Origin: Thuidium tamariscinum
Lineage: Eukaryota; Streptophyta; Bryopsida; Hypnales; Thuidiaceae
Length of the DNA stretch: 64,000 nucleotides
Assembly: GCA_947034885.2 (NCBI GenBank)
Contig: OX344754.2
Coordinates: 19,610,501 to 19,674,500, forward strand
Direction: 5' to 3'
Under the pieces are notes generated by a model, which was given only the letters and a program-made list of their open reading frames with translations, had not been told where the DNA came from and ran no database searches. Positions 48,676 to 59,880 of the stretch are shown one piece after another. The position numbers and the translations under genes were made by a program. How positions within the stretch are numbered: the first letter of the stretch is position 1; each line of letters starts with the position of its first letter.

Positions 48676-49238
48676 AATTATACTGAAATTGTTATTACAA
48701 CTGGACTTCAAACATCTAAAACTTTGTTTTAGAGACAACAAATCACAAATGACTTTCTTGTAGACTAAATTGAACTTGGTTTCTTTAAACTCTTCAAGAT
48801 CATGGTAATTTCAAAAAGATTTGGAAAAAAATATGGAATGATCAAAAATGAATTTATAAAGTTCTGTAGTGAACACAATAATTTTATTTTTTTCCCTGCA
48901 TAGAAGAAAACCTTGATTCACATATCCCATTCTCTTCTGGAATTAAAATTAGCCTTTTGCATCATCAAACAAAAACATCTTCATATATGATCAATTGATC
49001 ATATGATGGTGCATGTTAGACTTCAACTAAAATAAAATTCTTGAAATGTATACACATTTGCAACTCTGTATTTCACACATATTTTCGTATTGATAAAAAA
49101 AATACAAACCATACTATAGCTACTATGAATGATTTGCAATGAATCTCCGAAAGATTCAAAGTTAAAACAAATCCTCCGTAATATAATATCTAACAGCTAA
49201 TAAAAGATCCACTTCTACTATATCTTTTCACGAATACC
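48676..49238. other. Spacer between TTAA element B and RING2
   Basis: AT-rich, no gene; would include the RING2 3' UTR. Confidence 0.5.
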
Positions 49239-52200
49239 CTACGGTGTAACATGAGATGGACCCTCTCTATCCCTAAGTCTTGCACTTGTACGGCGAGTGT
49301 GAGGAACGGGGCTTCCTTCGCCAGTGGACCCTCTCGAAGCCACTGCCATGTCAACCGCACTGAATTGTCTTTTTGTTTCTGGAGAGAAGTCATCCTCATC
49401 TTCCACCCTCCGCTTATTCTTTCGCTTCTGAGGCAGATCCACTTCATGTGCCTTTAATGCTTCCAAGGCATCATCTACTGAAGATACCATCAAGTTCAGT
49501 GTTACATTGACATCTCCAACGGAAAACCAGTGCGGGCCGGGGCCATCTCCTCCCACTAAAAATTTTCGAAAAGACATTACGGCCTCGCTCATCCTCTTGT
49601 CAAAAGCCCCTGCCACCTCCACAATTGACTGTGAGGAGTTGGAATCCCCGTCTAACTCTACAAGAGCTCGAACCTTGGCAGCTTCTTCCAACTTTGACAG
49701 GAAGAGGGCCCTCCCTATCAATGTATGATTGTACGCCCCGTATCGTTCTTACAACTCTTTTGTATGCTCCACATCCACCCAATTGCCATTTGGTCCTTTG
49801 TTCACTTCCTTCTCTGGAAATCGAAAGAACTTGTGATGGTCTATGCTCCAATGTCCACCCATGCCGCGGCAAAACAATTCGCGAGCTTCGGCATCTTCAA
49901 TACCCCTTGCTCGCAATTCTACGTGTCGATCTCTGGTCATCCACACAAAGGGATCCAGCGGCACCATTGAGTCTTCATACAACCCATGCTTGTCTTCCAA
50001 TGAATCCCACGTGAGAGGTTTTCCCCAATGCATATAATTTTGGAAGTAAAACGGGGCTTGATCAAGTGGAAGGGTCCATCGATTGTATTCATGACTAGGG
50101 GGCATACATTCCAAGGTCCCAACCATTTCATAGAACTTGGAACTCAAAGGAGAACGACACTCCGGACAAACCGAGCGAACGAGTGAGGCTTTGATTATGC
50201 ACGTCACATGGAAAGTGTGACGACATTGGCCCATAGTTAGGGCTCCCTCGGGACCAAATGGACCTTGACAAATGCTGCATTTACCTTCCAAGATCCCTCG
50301 AGAAGTGTGAGAAGCATGCACCACTGTCTTCTCATTGTCCTTGATGTGTGCCGAAAGAGTGTTGTACGGAACCCAACCTTCTTCTACCTCCAAGGCCCAA
50401 TTGATGTGGGGTGATTCTTCTTTCTTTGTGTGGTTCAACCGCTCGAACATCGCATCCATGTCTCCCCAACACGTGATTTCTGTAGTCCCCTTCAGATGTG
50501 TTTCAAACCTCTTCCTCAAACTCATCAGTGAAGATTCTACTATTTGCTGTTCCTCATCCGATTTTCCTGCCAATTTGAGAAGCCCTTTCATTGCTCGCGA
50601 AACTACGGTTGGTTTGTCTTCTAGTTTTTGAATCCATGCCAACCATCGATCGTCTTTGCTACTCTTTGGAAGGTAGTCATCCAATCGAACAACATGCTCT
50701 AGTCGTTGCAATTCACTCTGCAAAGACGCGTTTTCTTCGGTGAGCTTCTCCACTTTCTGCTTCAATTCATCAACTTCATGGCATTCTGTTTGAATGGAAG
50801 CATCTTGAAATGAAGATGCGCGATTTTCAATGGCGACTACAAGTGTCACTTCCTGTATCTTGTTTTTCTCATTGCCACTGAAATGCTTAGCTCCATCTTT
50901 TTGCTTATCTTTGGGAAACTCGACTTTTTTGATTACGTCCTTCAATGTCTCAACTTCTGACTCCAAAGCTTCAATACGCTCAGTTTGCCATTTCACTATT
51001 GCAACCTGAAAGTGTGCCTCATTCTTGGAAACCCTCAATTACTCTACCATTTTGTCTGAGGTTTCCTTGAATTCTTCCTGCAACGCCACGAACTTCGTAT
51101 TTTCTTCCAAGAAGGCCACCAATTGGCGCTTGTCCTCGAAGCGCTCGTCCAAAAATGGAAACAAGGACTCCGTGAACTTATGAAATGTCAATGCACTTGC
51201 CAACAATTCAGGTGACAATTTTGCAAAGTCCTGTGCCACCTTTGTAAGCTGAGGAGATACTTCAGCTACAAATCGACCTAGATTTGCCAATGTCACTTGG
51301 ATTTCAGCAACACTTGCCCAACTGCGACAATTGGCTTCACCTTGGGTTGCATTGCTTGTGGTGGCCTCACTTGTCTCTTCCGACCGGTTTAGGTCAGGAA
51401 GGTGAGACCGAAACATAACTGAAGCCTCCAACAACCGTTCCAGCTCTGCGGCATTCGGCATGTTCGAAAGAGCCTCCAATTGTGATGTGTTCAAGGTGGA
51501 CAAATGCGGGTATTGGTTGGGGATGACTTCAACATCGATGACTACTTTTCCTTTTCCCTGAGATGCCTCTCCATTTTTTTTGGCAGTAGCTGCTTCAATT
51601 GTTGCGCTCTGTACGGGGTTGGAAACGCTCGGTTTGCTCAAACATGATGGTTTCGAATGTACAAGCCCGAAGATGTCGAGAGCATTACTGTCAATAATAT
51701 CATGAATTGTAGCATTGGCCTCTGCAATTTCTCCCTCGGCTACCTCTTCCGTATCTTCACTACCTTCACATCGAGCCAATGGAGGCCCACCTTCTTTCTT
51801 CCCACTCTGTATATCTTCAAGAATGCCCTGTTCAGCCACCGTCGTAACATTTGGAGTGCATATTAAATCCGTAGGAGGAGTTGCAAACACTTCTCCTTCC
51901 ACACCTTCACCTTCAGTATCTTCCATTGTCCTCAAAGTGTGTGTAGGCTGCAAGCGTGGTCCATCACTTGGTACCTCTGAGACTTTTGTTTCAATTTTTC
52001 TAGTATTTTTTAATACTCTTTTGGGCTTCAGTACCTCACTTGGCCCTCCTTGAGGATTGTACAAATCGGGAATGTCTTTTCCATTCATTTCTTGTACAAA
52101 TGGAGTTTGTGCTGTCGCCGGATACGTGCTCCAATCCACCTTGCGTTCCAATATCAATTCTGCATACACCATAGAAGCCAAGCTGTAGTTTATGTACCCT

Positions 52201-52547
52201 TTACTCATTGCTTTCTTTCCAAAGAGGGCCCGCCAAACCTCCAAAGCGCGATGCACAAAATGAGCGTTATTGCAGTTGGTGGGTTTGCAAGCAAAACCAC
52301 GTGTATAAAGTTCATGGGCCTCCCTAGGCCACAACTTGTCAATGTGGTACATTTTCACGTATTTTTTGCACATTTTTGAAGACCAATACGGTGCTGCCTC
52401 CTCCTCCCATCCGTTTTCCGCTTTGATGTTTGGGTCATCCAGAATCTCATAATGTAATTCGTGGCTGGCGCCCTTTGGCTTATGCCTTCGATTGCCACCA
52501 CCCGCTGCATTTATTCCCCCACCACGTTCATCACCCTCACTTGCCAT
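49239..52547 (-). pseudogene. RING-H2 protein with VDW domain (RING2), two in-frame stops
   Basis: First ATG with good leader is at 52547 (MASEGDERGG). One frame runs for about 1100 codons, cut by TAA at 51039-51041 and TAA at 49749-49751. Order: the shared N-terminal domain (GWEEE, MCKKYVKM, WPREAHE, MVYAELILERKVDWSTYPA); an acidic linker; helical region; long coiled coil with KLTEENASLQSELQRLE; RING-H2 at about 50155-50285 (CSIC, CRHTFHVTC, CPEC); a C-terminal block with MPPS and GGHWSID as in RING1; and past the last stop a helical, basic tail (KRKNKRRVEDEDD). It is probably a former E3 ligase of the same family as RING1, recently disabled unless stops are read through. Promoter plan is shared. 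Confidence 0.7.
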
Positions 52548-52679
52548 GACTTCGAGTCCACGAGTGTCGTGAAATAAACAATCAGTTTGATCACCCAACT
52601 CTCCACCTCGTAGGAGCAACTGGCACAATGAAGCAACAATAGAACCTCCGACAAGGTTGAACCCAATAATGGAGAGAGG

Positions 52680-52990
52680 AGTGAAAGAAATCCGTCCGCC
52701 GTCCGCCCTTATACCCGTCCGACCCCGAACCTAACTTGAATCGGCACCGACCGTCCGCCCGAACGACACGAAGCGGCCACGAGGGCGGACAGTCCGCTGC
52801 CGTCCGCTCCCGACCCTAAAAGTGCCGCCGAAGCTCCCGTCCGCGCGCCCAAACCTAGTCCGTCCGCCCGTCCGCAGGTGCCGTCCCGCGTCTGGAGGTA
52901 CCGTCCCGCGTCTGGAGGTGCCGTCCGCGCGTCCGCAAGTGGCGTCCGACCGTCCGCAGGTGCCGTCCGCGCATCCGATGGCTCTATCCG
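52680..52990. repeat. GGACGG array A8 around the RING2 promoter
   Basis: CCGTCC on the plus strand, so GGACGG is on the RING2 sense strand. Includes a 23-bp unit CCGTCCCGCGTCTGGAGGTG repeated near 52880-52920, then GCCGTCCGCGCGTCCGCAAG types. The TATA box lies within its gene-side edge. Confidence 0.85.
52705..52716 (-). promoter_or_regulatory. TATA box of RING2
   Basis: GGGTATAAGGGC on the minus strand, 158 bp before the ATG at 52547, embedded between two GGACGG copies. Confidence 0.6.
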
Positions 52991-52994
52991 CGCA

Positions 52995-54520
52995 TTCAAG
53001 TCTGGAATTCTCCTCTGCGTGTGTCCTCGGATTCGAAGTCCGCCAACAAAGCAAGCAGCGCGCAAAGAGGAATTCAGGATAGGGATCCAATATTGAAGTT
53101 ATTTAAATTTAGTTCTTGTAAAATTATTCAAGGAATTTAAAGCAAGCAATGGTAATATGTGCAATCTTTTAATATTTCTGAGACTTTCTGAAGGTCGAGG
53201 GTTTAGGGTTTAGGGTTTGTAGGGTTCAGGGTCTAGGGTTTATTGTTTAGTGGCAATTTTCATATTTCATGACATTCTATTGAAAAAGAAATTTGTATGC
53301 TAAATATCATCATTATATAGATGATTAAAGTGAATATCCAATAATTTAGAAGAGAGACACAACGACACATTTATGAATTTGCTTTCGAATGCACTACTTT
53401 TATATTGTCATGTACTCATGTCACTAATCAAAATAGAATGATTTGAACTTTACATGTATATATTGGGCAATTCTTGGTCTATTCTAACTAATTTTTCATC
53501 GTTATAGGGAATCCCTTCAAGCATTCTATGAATACTCTTTTTTGTTGTTTTTTACCAAGCTAATTCTAAAATTGAGCAATAAGCAAAATAAATAAAATTT
53601 CAAGGATTAGGTGGAACTATAGGATTTACAACATCCAATACTTTTACTACTTAGTCCACAATGTCCTCTAACTTATGTTTGACAGAAGCCATTGTTGGAC
53701 ACAAGGTAATTCGTAGTCATTCATGTTTGACTTCACTAGGTCTACATTACACATGTTTAGCCACTTTTCGTACGATTGTACCCAAAGGGTCTTATATAAA
53801 TACATAATATAGAGCATACGTGAAATTTTTAGGAAATTTTACTTGCCCATATAAAGTTTTGGCAAATTTGTTTCACTATGACTACTAGCACTCATGCCCC
53901 CAAGGGATGTAAAACACATTAGTTATATCAAAACAAACCTCCTAAAGTATTTGTACCCGAACCCCATGTATACCAACCCTATACACTTCAATCTTATCTG
54001 ACGCAATCACGTTTGTCTGTTTGTCAAAACCTTAATTATTGAGGCACCCTTCCGCTCACCTATTTAACCGGATTTCCTTCACCGTCCAAGCTCTTGTCTT
54101 ACCTGACTCCATCCACCAAGAGCGAAAGACCCCATCTACCGTGATGTCTAGGTCTTATCTATATTACACTATCCATTTGTTCAAAAATTGAAAGTCCTTT
54201 GCTCAAACATTGGATTTTGAACTGTAGATTTTTGCTTTCAAAAATTGGTATTAATGGATCAAATATCCAATAGAGCATTAATGTATGAAAAGATAATTAT
54301 ATATATGTTTTTATTTTTAGAAAAAGAGAATGGTGACAATGTTGGTACAGGTAATATACTAATATGCAAACGGAATCTAAAATTCAAAGTCTAGAACTTT
54401 GATTTGTACATTCATCAATTCTAAAATATTTTTCCAAATAATATGGGATGATGATTTTTTTCCAATCTTCTATTTTTGAGAAGATTATAAATGTTTAAAT
54501 AAGGGATTACTAGAAAATAA
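52995..54520. other. Gene-free AT-rich interval
   Basis: No supported ORF. It contains the telomere-like tract at 53199-53245. Otherwise nothing recognised. Confidence 0.5.
53199..53245. repeat. Interstitial plant-type telomere repeat
   Basis: GGGTTTAGGGTTTAGGGTTT followed by decayed units (TAGGGTTCAGGGTCTAGGG). Opposite strand to the tract at 11256. Confidence 0.8.
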
Positions 54521-55047
54521 TGAGGAGTTTGGTGCAGATACAAAATTTGTGGCACATTTCTTGGACATTTCTCGAGGTGGTAAAATTCAGTTCCAAGACT
54601 CCACAGGAGTTGTAAATTCAAATATATTGCATTATGCACCATTGCCGCATGCAGTTGAATTTGGTGGTGATGGCACCTTACACGGGTGTACAGTGATTGC
54701 ACAGGCTTATGTGCTCAAAGTGTTAGAGACGTTGCGACAACGATTTCCAGATTTGAAGATCTTCAATGCAACTACAATCTATTTAGCCCCATTTCTTTTT
54801 CAGCAGATTTTGGTAGCCTCACATGTCCAAGCTGTGGCAAAGTATTCTTGTAATTCCCTCTAGCACAGCTTATTGTGAGAGGGGATTTTCTACTCAAAAT
54901 CATATTAAGTCTAATTTACGTTCTAGTTTAGTATTGGAGACTTTGGAAGGAGAAATGAGAGTTGCAATGGCAAAAATTCATATAGAAGCCATTGACTTTG
55001 AACAAGTTTGGGTGAAATGGTGTGCCATGAAAGGTCGCGGCTTGTAG
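54520..55047 (+). pseudogene. hAT transposase C-terminal fragment, frameshifted
   Basis: Two overlapping frames encode parts of one hAT protein: 54549-54863 with LRQRFPDLKIFNATTIYLAP, and 54823-55047 with PSSTAYCERGFSTQNHIKSN, the hAT dimerisation signature (CERGFS..N.IK..LR). A frame change lies near 54830-54860. The N-terminal half is missing. It is of the ZNF862/DUF4371-like branch of hAT, not close to hAT1 or hAT2 (CERNWS), and has no GGACGG promoter. Confidence 0.65.
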
Positions 55048-55049
55048 GT

Positions 55050-56435
55050 TTGTTTTCTTTTGTACGCTATGGTATATAGTGACTCTTTTCATTTGTAACA
55101 AAAAATTCATATTGATATTACAAATTTTTCAAAATTGAGAATAATCAGAATATTCTAACTCACCAAAAAAAATGTATGGAAAATTTGGGACACCCAAAAA
55201 TTGGACAAGGGTGTCCTTTTGACACCCAAAATTTTGACCAGGGTGTCCCCTAGAAATTTGGCTAGGATGTCTAATTTATGCCCTGAGTGTGAGCTTCTAA
55301 GCCTCAAAGATGATGCACCTATAATGTAGTTGTTTATACTATAGAAACCTTTTATAATAAGAGTGTATTTATATTATAGGGCCCTATATTATAGGTATTA
55401 GGACTATAAACACCTTCTTAGGTGGAAGTATAAGTACTTATATACATATTAGGAGTTCACATGCTTGTGTTCATGCTCATTTACTAGCATCGGTGCACTA
55501 TTTTATGTTCAAGTTTTCATGAATTAGAATCCCATCTACATCAAAAGAAAGTGAAATAAGTTTTAGTCAATCACTCCATCCATGAAGTTCGCACTAATTT
55601 ATGTTCAAATTTTTATAAGTTGTTTCAATTTTTTTGCCGTTGTTTACAGGTTATAGATTGAAATTTGTAGACATAATAATATTTGAATTGACATTTTCAA
55701 AATAAACATAATAAAGGACTAATGAGACCACATTGTTTTATTTTACACATGAAAACATAAGTGTTCATAATGGATTTGTGTATTGATATTTTTTTTCAAA
55801 CATATTCTACACATAGTCATACAATTTAAAGGTTAATTTTTTTAAAGTAGTAAATACTATTACACTACAATTTTTTCCAAATTCTACAAATAAAATATTA
55901 TATATAAGAAACTAAGATACTAGGAATATAATAAGTACTCCTGTTTTTATCATAACAAATGTTTTATTCACAATTCTAAAGACTCAAAAATGCTCGTACA
56001 AACATGTTGTGCAATCACTAAATGAGAGGAGGTCCTAAAAGTGCTCAAGATCCAAGACCACCCACTTCTTCAAATGTAAGTTATTTAAACATGTTGTTTT
56101 TCTGTACCCTTGAGCAATGTGCAAACAATGTACATTTTAGGAGGTGGGCGATTTTAGGTCCCCATGCCATTTCAACTCCAATAAATCATAACTAATTTGA
56201 CATAGTTCCACAAAGTTCCAAAGAACTTGGTTTACATGCTAATTGCACATATCTTTCAAGGACAATTGACCATTGAAGGATTAAAAGTAAATAATAGGTA
56301 GGTAAAACTTCTTTGAAGTAGTTCTCAAAAATATTCCCTTAAAAGACAAGTGGAATTGATGTGTACCCCATTTGGTTTTGTATTTCTTAAAGCTTTGTAG
56401 AATTAGTTATGAAATTTTGAAGTTGAAATGCCATA
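55050..56435. other. Gene-free AT-rich interval
   Basis: No ORF. It holds two adjacent hairpins at 55188-55250 and an approximate inverted repeat GGTCCTAAAA/TTTTAGGTCC at about 56035-56154 that may be a tiny MITE. Confidence 0.45.
55188..55250. repeat. Double hairpin GGGACACCC/GGGTGTCC
   Basis: GGGACACCC...GGGTGTCC followed by GACACCC...GGGTGTCCC, two stem-loops in tandem about 140 bp past the hAT fragment. May be remnants of transposon ends. Confidence 0.55.
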
Positions 56436-56645
56436 AGGCCCCGATCGGACGGCCACACTGATCGGACGGCCCCGAGGACGACGAGGCGGACGGCCCCGAC
56501 GAGGCGCGGCGGACGGATCGGACGGACCTGATCGGCGAGGCAGCTAGATCGGACGGCCACTTCGAGGCGGACGGCCCCGACGAGGTTGCGGACGGGTCGG
56601 TCCGTCCGCAAGGTATAAGATGGGCAGACGGCCCGTCCGCAACCG
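56435..56645. repeat. GGACGG array A9 around the K2 promoter
   Basis: GATCGGACGGCC and GGCGGACGGCCCCGACGAGG repeats, GGACGG on the K2 sense strand, enclosing the TATA box near its right edge. Confidence 0.85.
56613..56620 (+). promoter_or_regulatory. TATA box of K2
   Basis: GTATAAGA between GGACGG copies, 217 bp before the ATG at 56836. Confidence 0.6.
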
Positions 56646-56835
56646 CATTCCTATCTTCCCCCTTGTGTTTCACAAGAGAGAGCGGAGAGCTTGGTGGTTA
56701 ATCCTCCATTGGCTCCTTTCTAAGGGAAGTTAGGAGTGGGATTTGGGGCCAAGTTGTTGCCCTTTTTTTGTACGTCTTTTCTGCTTTGTGCTTGAAATCA
56801 AGAGTTTTTAAACTCTTATCATTGATTTGATCACG

Positions 56836-58332
56836 ATGCCGAAAGGAAAGAAGGTAGCAAAGGCAAGACCTGTGGTGTTAAAGTCGCTAGACATTGAGGA
56901 CATGCCCTCAGATGATTGCAAGGCATATCTCATCCGTATCATAGTGCAGTTTTATGAGGAGGAGAGCACTGCATCCCTTGATAGCAAGTACATCCGATAT
57001 GAAGAGGAGTGCATTGAGAAGTTCAAATCGGATATGACGAAGAGGATGACAGATGCTCTCTACGTTCCAAGATGGATTCATGAAACGGAGAAGACGGGCT
57101 TTCAAAGGTTTCTGCAGAACAAGGTGCAAGATTCATTGTGGAATGCCAAAGTGGTATTGGCAAAGTACGGGAAGGAACATCGTGTGGATGATCCCACATT
57201 TGAAGAAGTCATTTTGAAGGCGGACTTGTTTGTACAACGATGTGCTCCGTTTACAAAGAATGCAAGGAAACGGAAGGGACAAGGATCATTGGGTTAGTGG
57301 AACACGGATGAAGGAGCTGTAGAATTGCAACGTGGGCGGCGGCATCTCGTGGCATTGCCTATTACCTCAAGGGTGATTCCACAAGACAGTACGGTGTTGA
57401 AGGGGGGCTATGCAACAATCCAGAGGGTGCGAATTGAAGGATGTGCTAAGATACAAGCATCTTGGGAGTTTGCAGCGAAGGTATCGCATCAACAACGCAT
57501 GAGGCCTCAACTCGCAAAGTTGGAACACCAGAACGAGTCAATGGCAGTGCGGATTCCACATGACGGAGTTATACGATTTGCAGTTGTACATGCAACAAAT
57601 AATGAAGGGTACATGTATTGGTGGAATGGCGGAACGTTGAGGCAAATGTTGAATATGGATAGGGACTATCTAGATGACATTCACATTCGATTGGCTTATT
57701 CCAAGCCATCACCCGAAGAGGTGAAGCGAGCATTCTTTCTAGGTCGATGGAGAAAGAAACGTACGGAGCTCGCATGGACATTGGTGCACATTTTGCATGC
57801 GGTGCATCAAGCTGGGCATCTACACAACGATCTCTCGCCGGACAACATCATGTTTCACTTTCTGGATGATGAGTCACGTGTATATATTGGGGTTTGCGAT
57901 TGGGGCATGACTACCGTACATAGTGATCCACCCAAATCCTTGTACACTTTCACATCTGAAAGTGAGAAGAAAGAAGCTTTACAAAGAAGATGGTGGGTGG
58001 ATCCGTCTATTGTGTATGTGCATAGAAAAGATGCAGATGTGGAAACGATTCTACATTTATTACGTAAATCAGAGGAGTTTGCGGTTGGTAAACTAGCTCA
58101 ACAGATCAATAGGCAATGCATGTCCAAGGAGTACGCGGCGCTTCATCGTGATAACAGAGGACATACAAAGTGGAGCCACCATCAGTTAGGACTTGTGTTT
58201 CATAATTATTTGGAACTTCTGTGTTCTACAGATGTAGAGAGAGCAGTAAGTTTGACTAAAATCGTCCAACGATTTACTGGCCCAGGTTACAATTGGCCTA
58301 TCCCAGATGAACATTTCCGCCATTCATATTAG
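56836..58332 (+). pseudogene. Kinase-like protein K2, one in-frame stop
   Basis: ATG at 56836; TAG at 57295-57297 splits an otherwise open frame of about 498 codons. The N-terminal part (residues 20-120) is the helical domain of K1: FLQNKVQDSLWNAKVV against WLDEQVQTCVFNIAQV. After the stop comes a kinase fold: P-loop KGGYATIQRV, FAAK (Lys at 57478-57480), hinge WWNGGTL, catalytic loop HNDLSPDNIM (from 57823), GVCDWGMT (Asp codon 57898-57900), and DPS where K1 has APE. ATP-binding Lys, catalytic Asp and metal Asp are all present, so the kinase half is well kept. The stop lies in the linker between domains, so the parts could still be separate proteins, but there is no promoter for the second; a young pseudogene is more likely. 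Confidence 0.7.
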
Positions 58333-58892
58333 TATTTTAGTGTTATACGTAGAAGTATAGAAGTATTGAATAGATGTACCGGCAAGGAAATATATCCCTA
58401 TGTACTTCAAGTCCTCAACTATATCTTAAAAAGATGTGTGCATCACAAATTTTCCCAAATATATGTGCAATTCACTTCTATCTCACATTTGTTTTTGCAT
58501 GTTTTGGTCTTTTGGAACCCCTCATGATGAGTTCACCCTTGAAGTATTTCTACGAGATTTGGTGTTTTTGAACTTGTCATGATGAGTTGACCCTTGAAGC
58601 CTTGAAGTATTGGTTCTTTAGATTTTGATCTACTTGGAAAGTTTTGAATAATTCCATTTTGATTTGTAAGATGAACGTTATGGCCTTATGGGACTTACTA
58701 ATTTTTCTAAAATTTTGTGTACATCTTCCCCAAGACCCCAATTTGTGCATTAGAAGATCTTAGGGTTACATGTGTCACTTCTAGTTAAAAATTTTGAAGC
58801 ATGACCTATGGTTACAGCCATATCGATAACTCTATTGCTATATCAATTACATTTAAGAAAAAAATTGAACATTAATAATTGGGAAATCCTTC
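58333..58892. other. Spacer between K2 and TTAA element C
   Basis: Starts with AGTATTTTAGTG, shared with the K1 3' UTR. Otherwise AT-rich, with CATGATGAG followed by TTGACCCTTGAAG or TTCACCCTTGAAG repeated at about 58524 and 58577. No gene. Confidence 0.5.
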
Positions 58893-58896
58893 TTAA

Positions 58897-59677
58897 CCCC
58901 TAAAGGACCAAGGCCTTTTTTCTGTCAAAAAACTCTCAAAATTGCCAATTCTGTTGCATTCATCCAAGAAAACAAAAAACAAAAAAATTTAAGAATCTAA
59001 CCATAGGATCTTGTACTTAACTTGGTTGAGATGAAGTGGTAAAAATTTCATGAAGTTTGACCGTACAGATTGGAAGATATGAGCATTCAAGGTTGGAAAT
59101 ACAAGTTTTCTTGAACTGTGGTTTGCAATTTCAGATGACTTTGACTGGAATTTGTATTAAAAAATTGCACTATAGACTTTGAATTTATAATTTCTTGTGT
59201 TAAGAAATTGAGTTGAGAGTCTAGGCAAAAAATTTCACAGAAAAAACACTTGGTTTTCATTCTTTAAAAAACTGTTAAGTAGATGTAGGTCCAAGATTGA
59301 AAGAAAAACTAAATGGTTAATAACTCTAAGATGGGATCGAAATACAATAATCCCAATGGTGAGATTGTTTTAGAAAGTAAACATAACCTTGTCCAACAAG
59401 TTGTTTTGAAAAATTCTGAAAACTGCATTAAGAAATGAATCCTATAAGTTATTTTTTCAAGAAATTGTAAAGTTCGGCCCGCCAAATGAAAATTTGGCCT
59501 TTTTGTGGTATAACTTTTTCTCCCGGTCACCAATTGAAATCAAATTTACATTCCCATGAAGCTAATCAGTTTTCCTATCTTATGAGAAAGTTTCAAGAAG
59601 ATTCATTAAAAATTGAGGTCTACGGACCCTGCCCGAACTCCAAATTGTCCCCCGAGGGGACAATGGTCCTTTAGGGG
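58897..59677 (+). mobile_element. TTAA-flanked piggyBac-like element, copy C
   Basis: 781 bp with ends CCCCTAAAGGACCA...TGGTCCTTTAGGGG and TTAA on both sides (58893-58896, 59678-59681). Same orientation as copy A, head toward the K2 3' end at 565 bp. Ends are identical to copy A over 14 bp, so these two are the youngest-looking copies. Confidence 0.75.
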
Positions 59678-59880
59678 TTAAATTGATTATAGATTTTTTT
59701 TTTTTTTTTGAAACAAATGGATTGATAATAGATTGAATGTTCATAATGTTCATAAGGTTTCTTCTTTGAAATTCCTTCGAAATTGTGAAATACATTGGAA
59801 AAAAAAAAATTTATTTATTTATTTCTTCAATAGATTGAAGAGGACAGGTTTTAAAACTTTGGAACAATCTTCTACATTAA

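Noticed and set aside
4865-57297. Altered genetic code (stop reassigned)
   Set aside because: TAA, TAG and TGA all interrupt frames, and where paralogues align the residue differs (His, Ala, Trp); K1 and G7 use normal stops and no internal ones.
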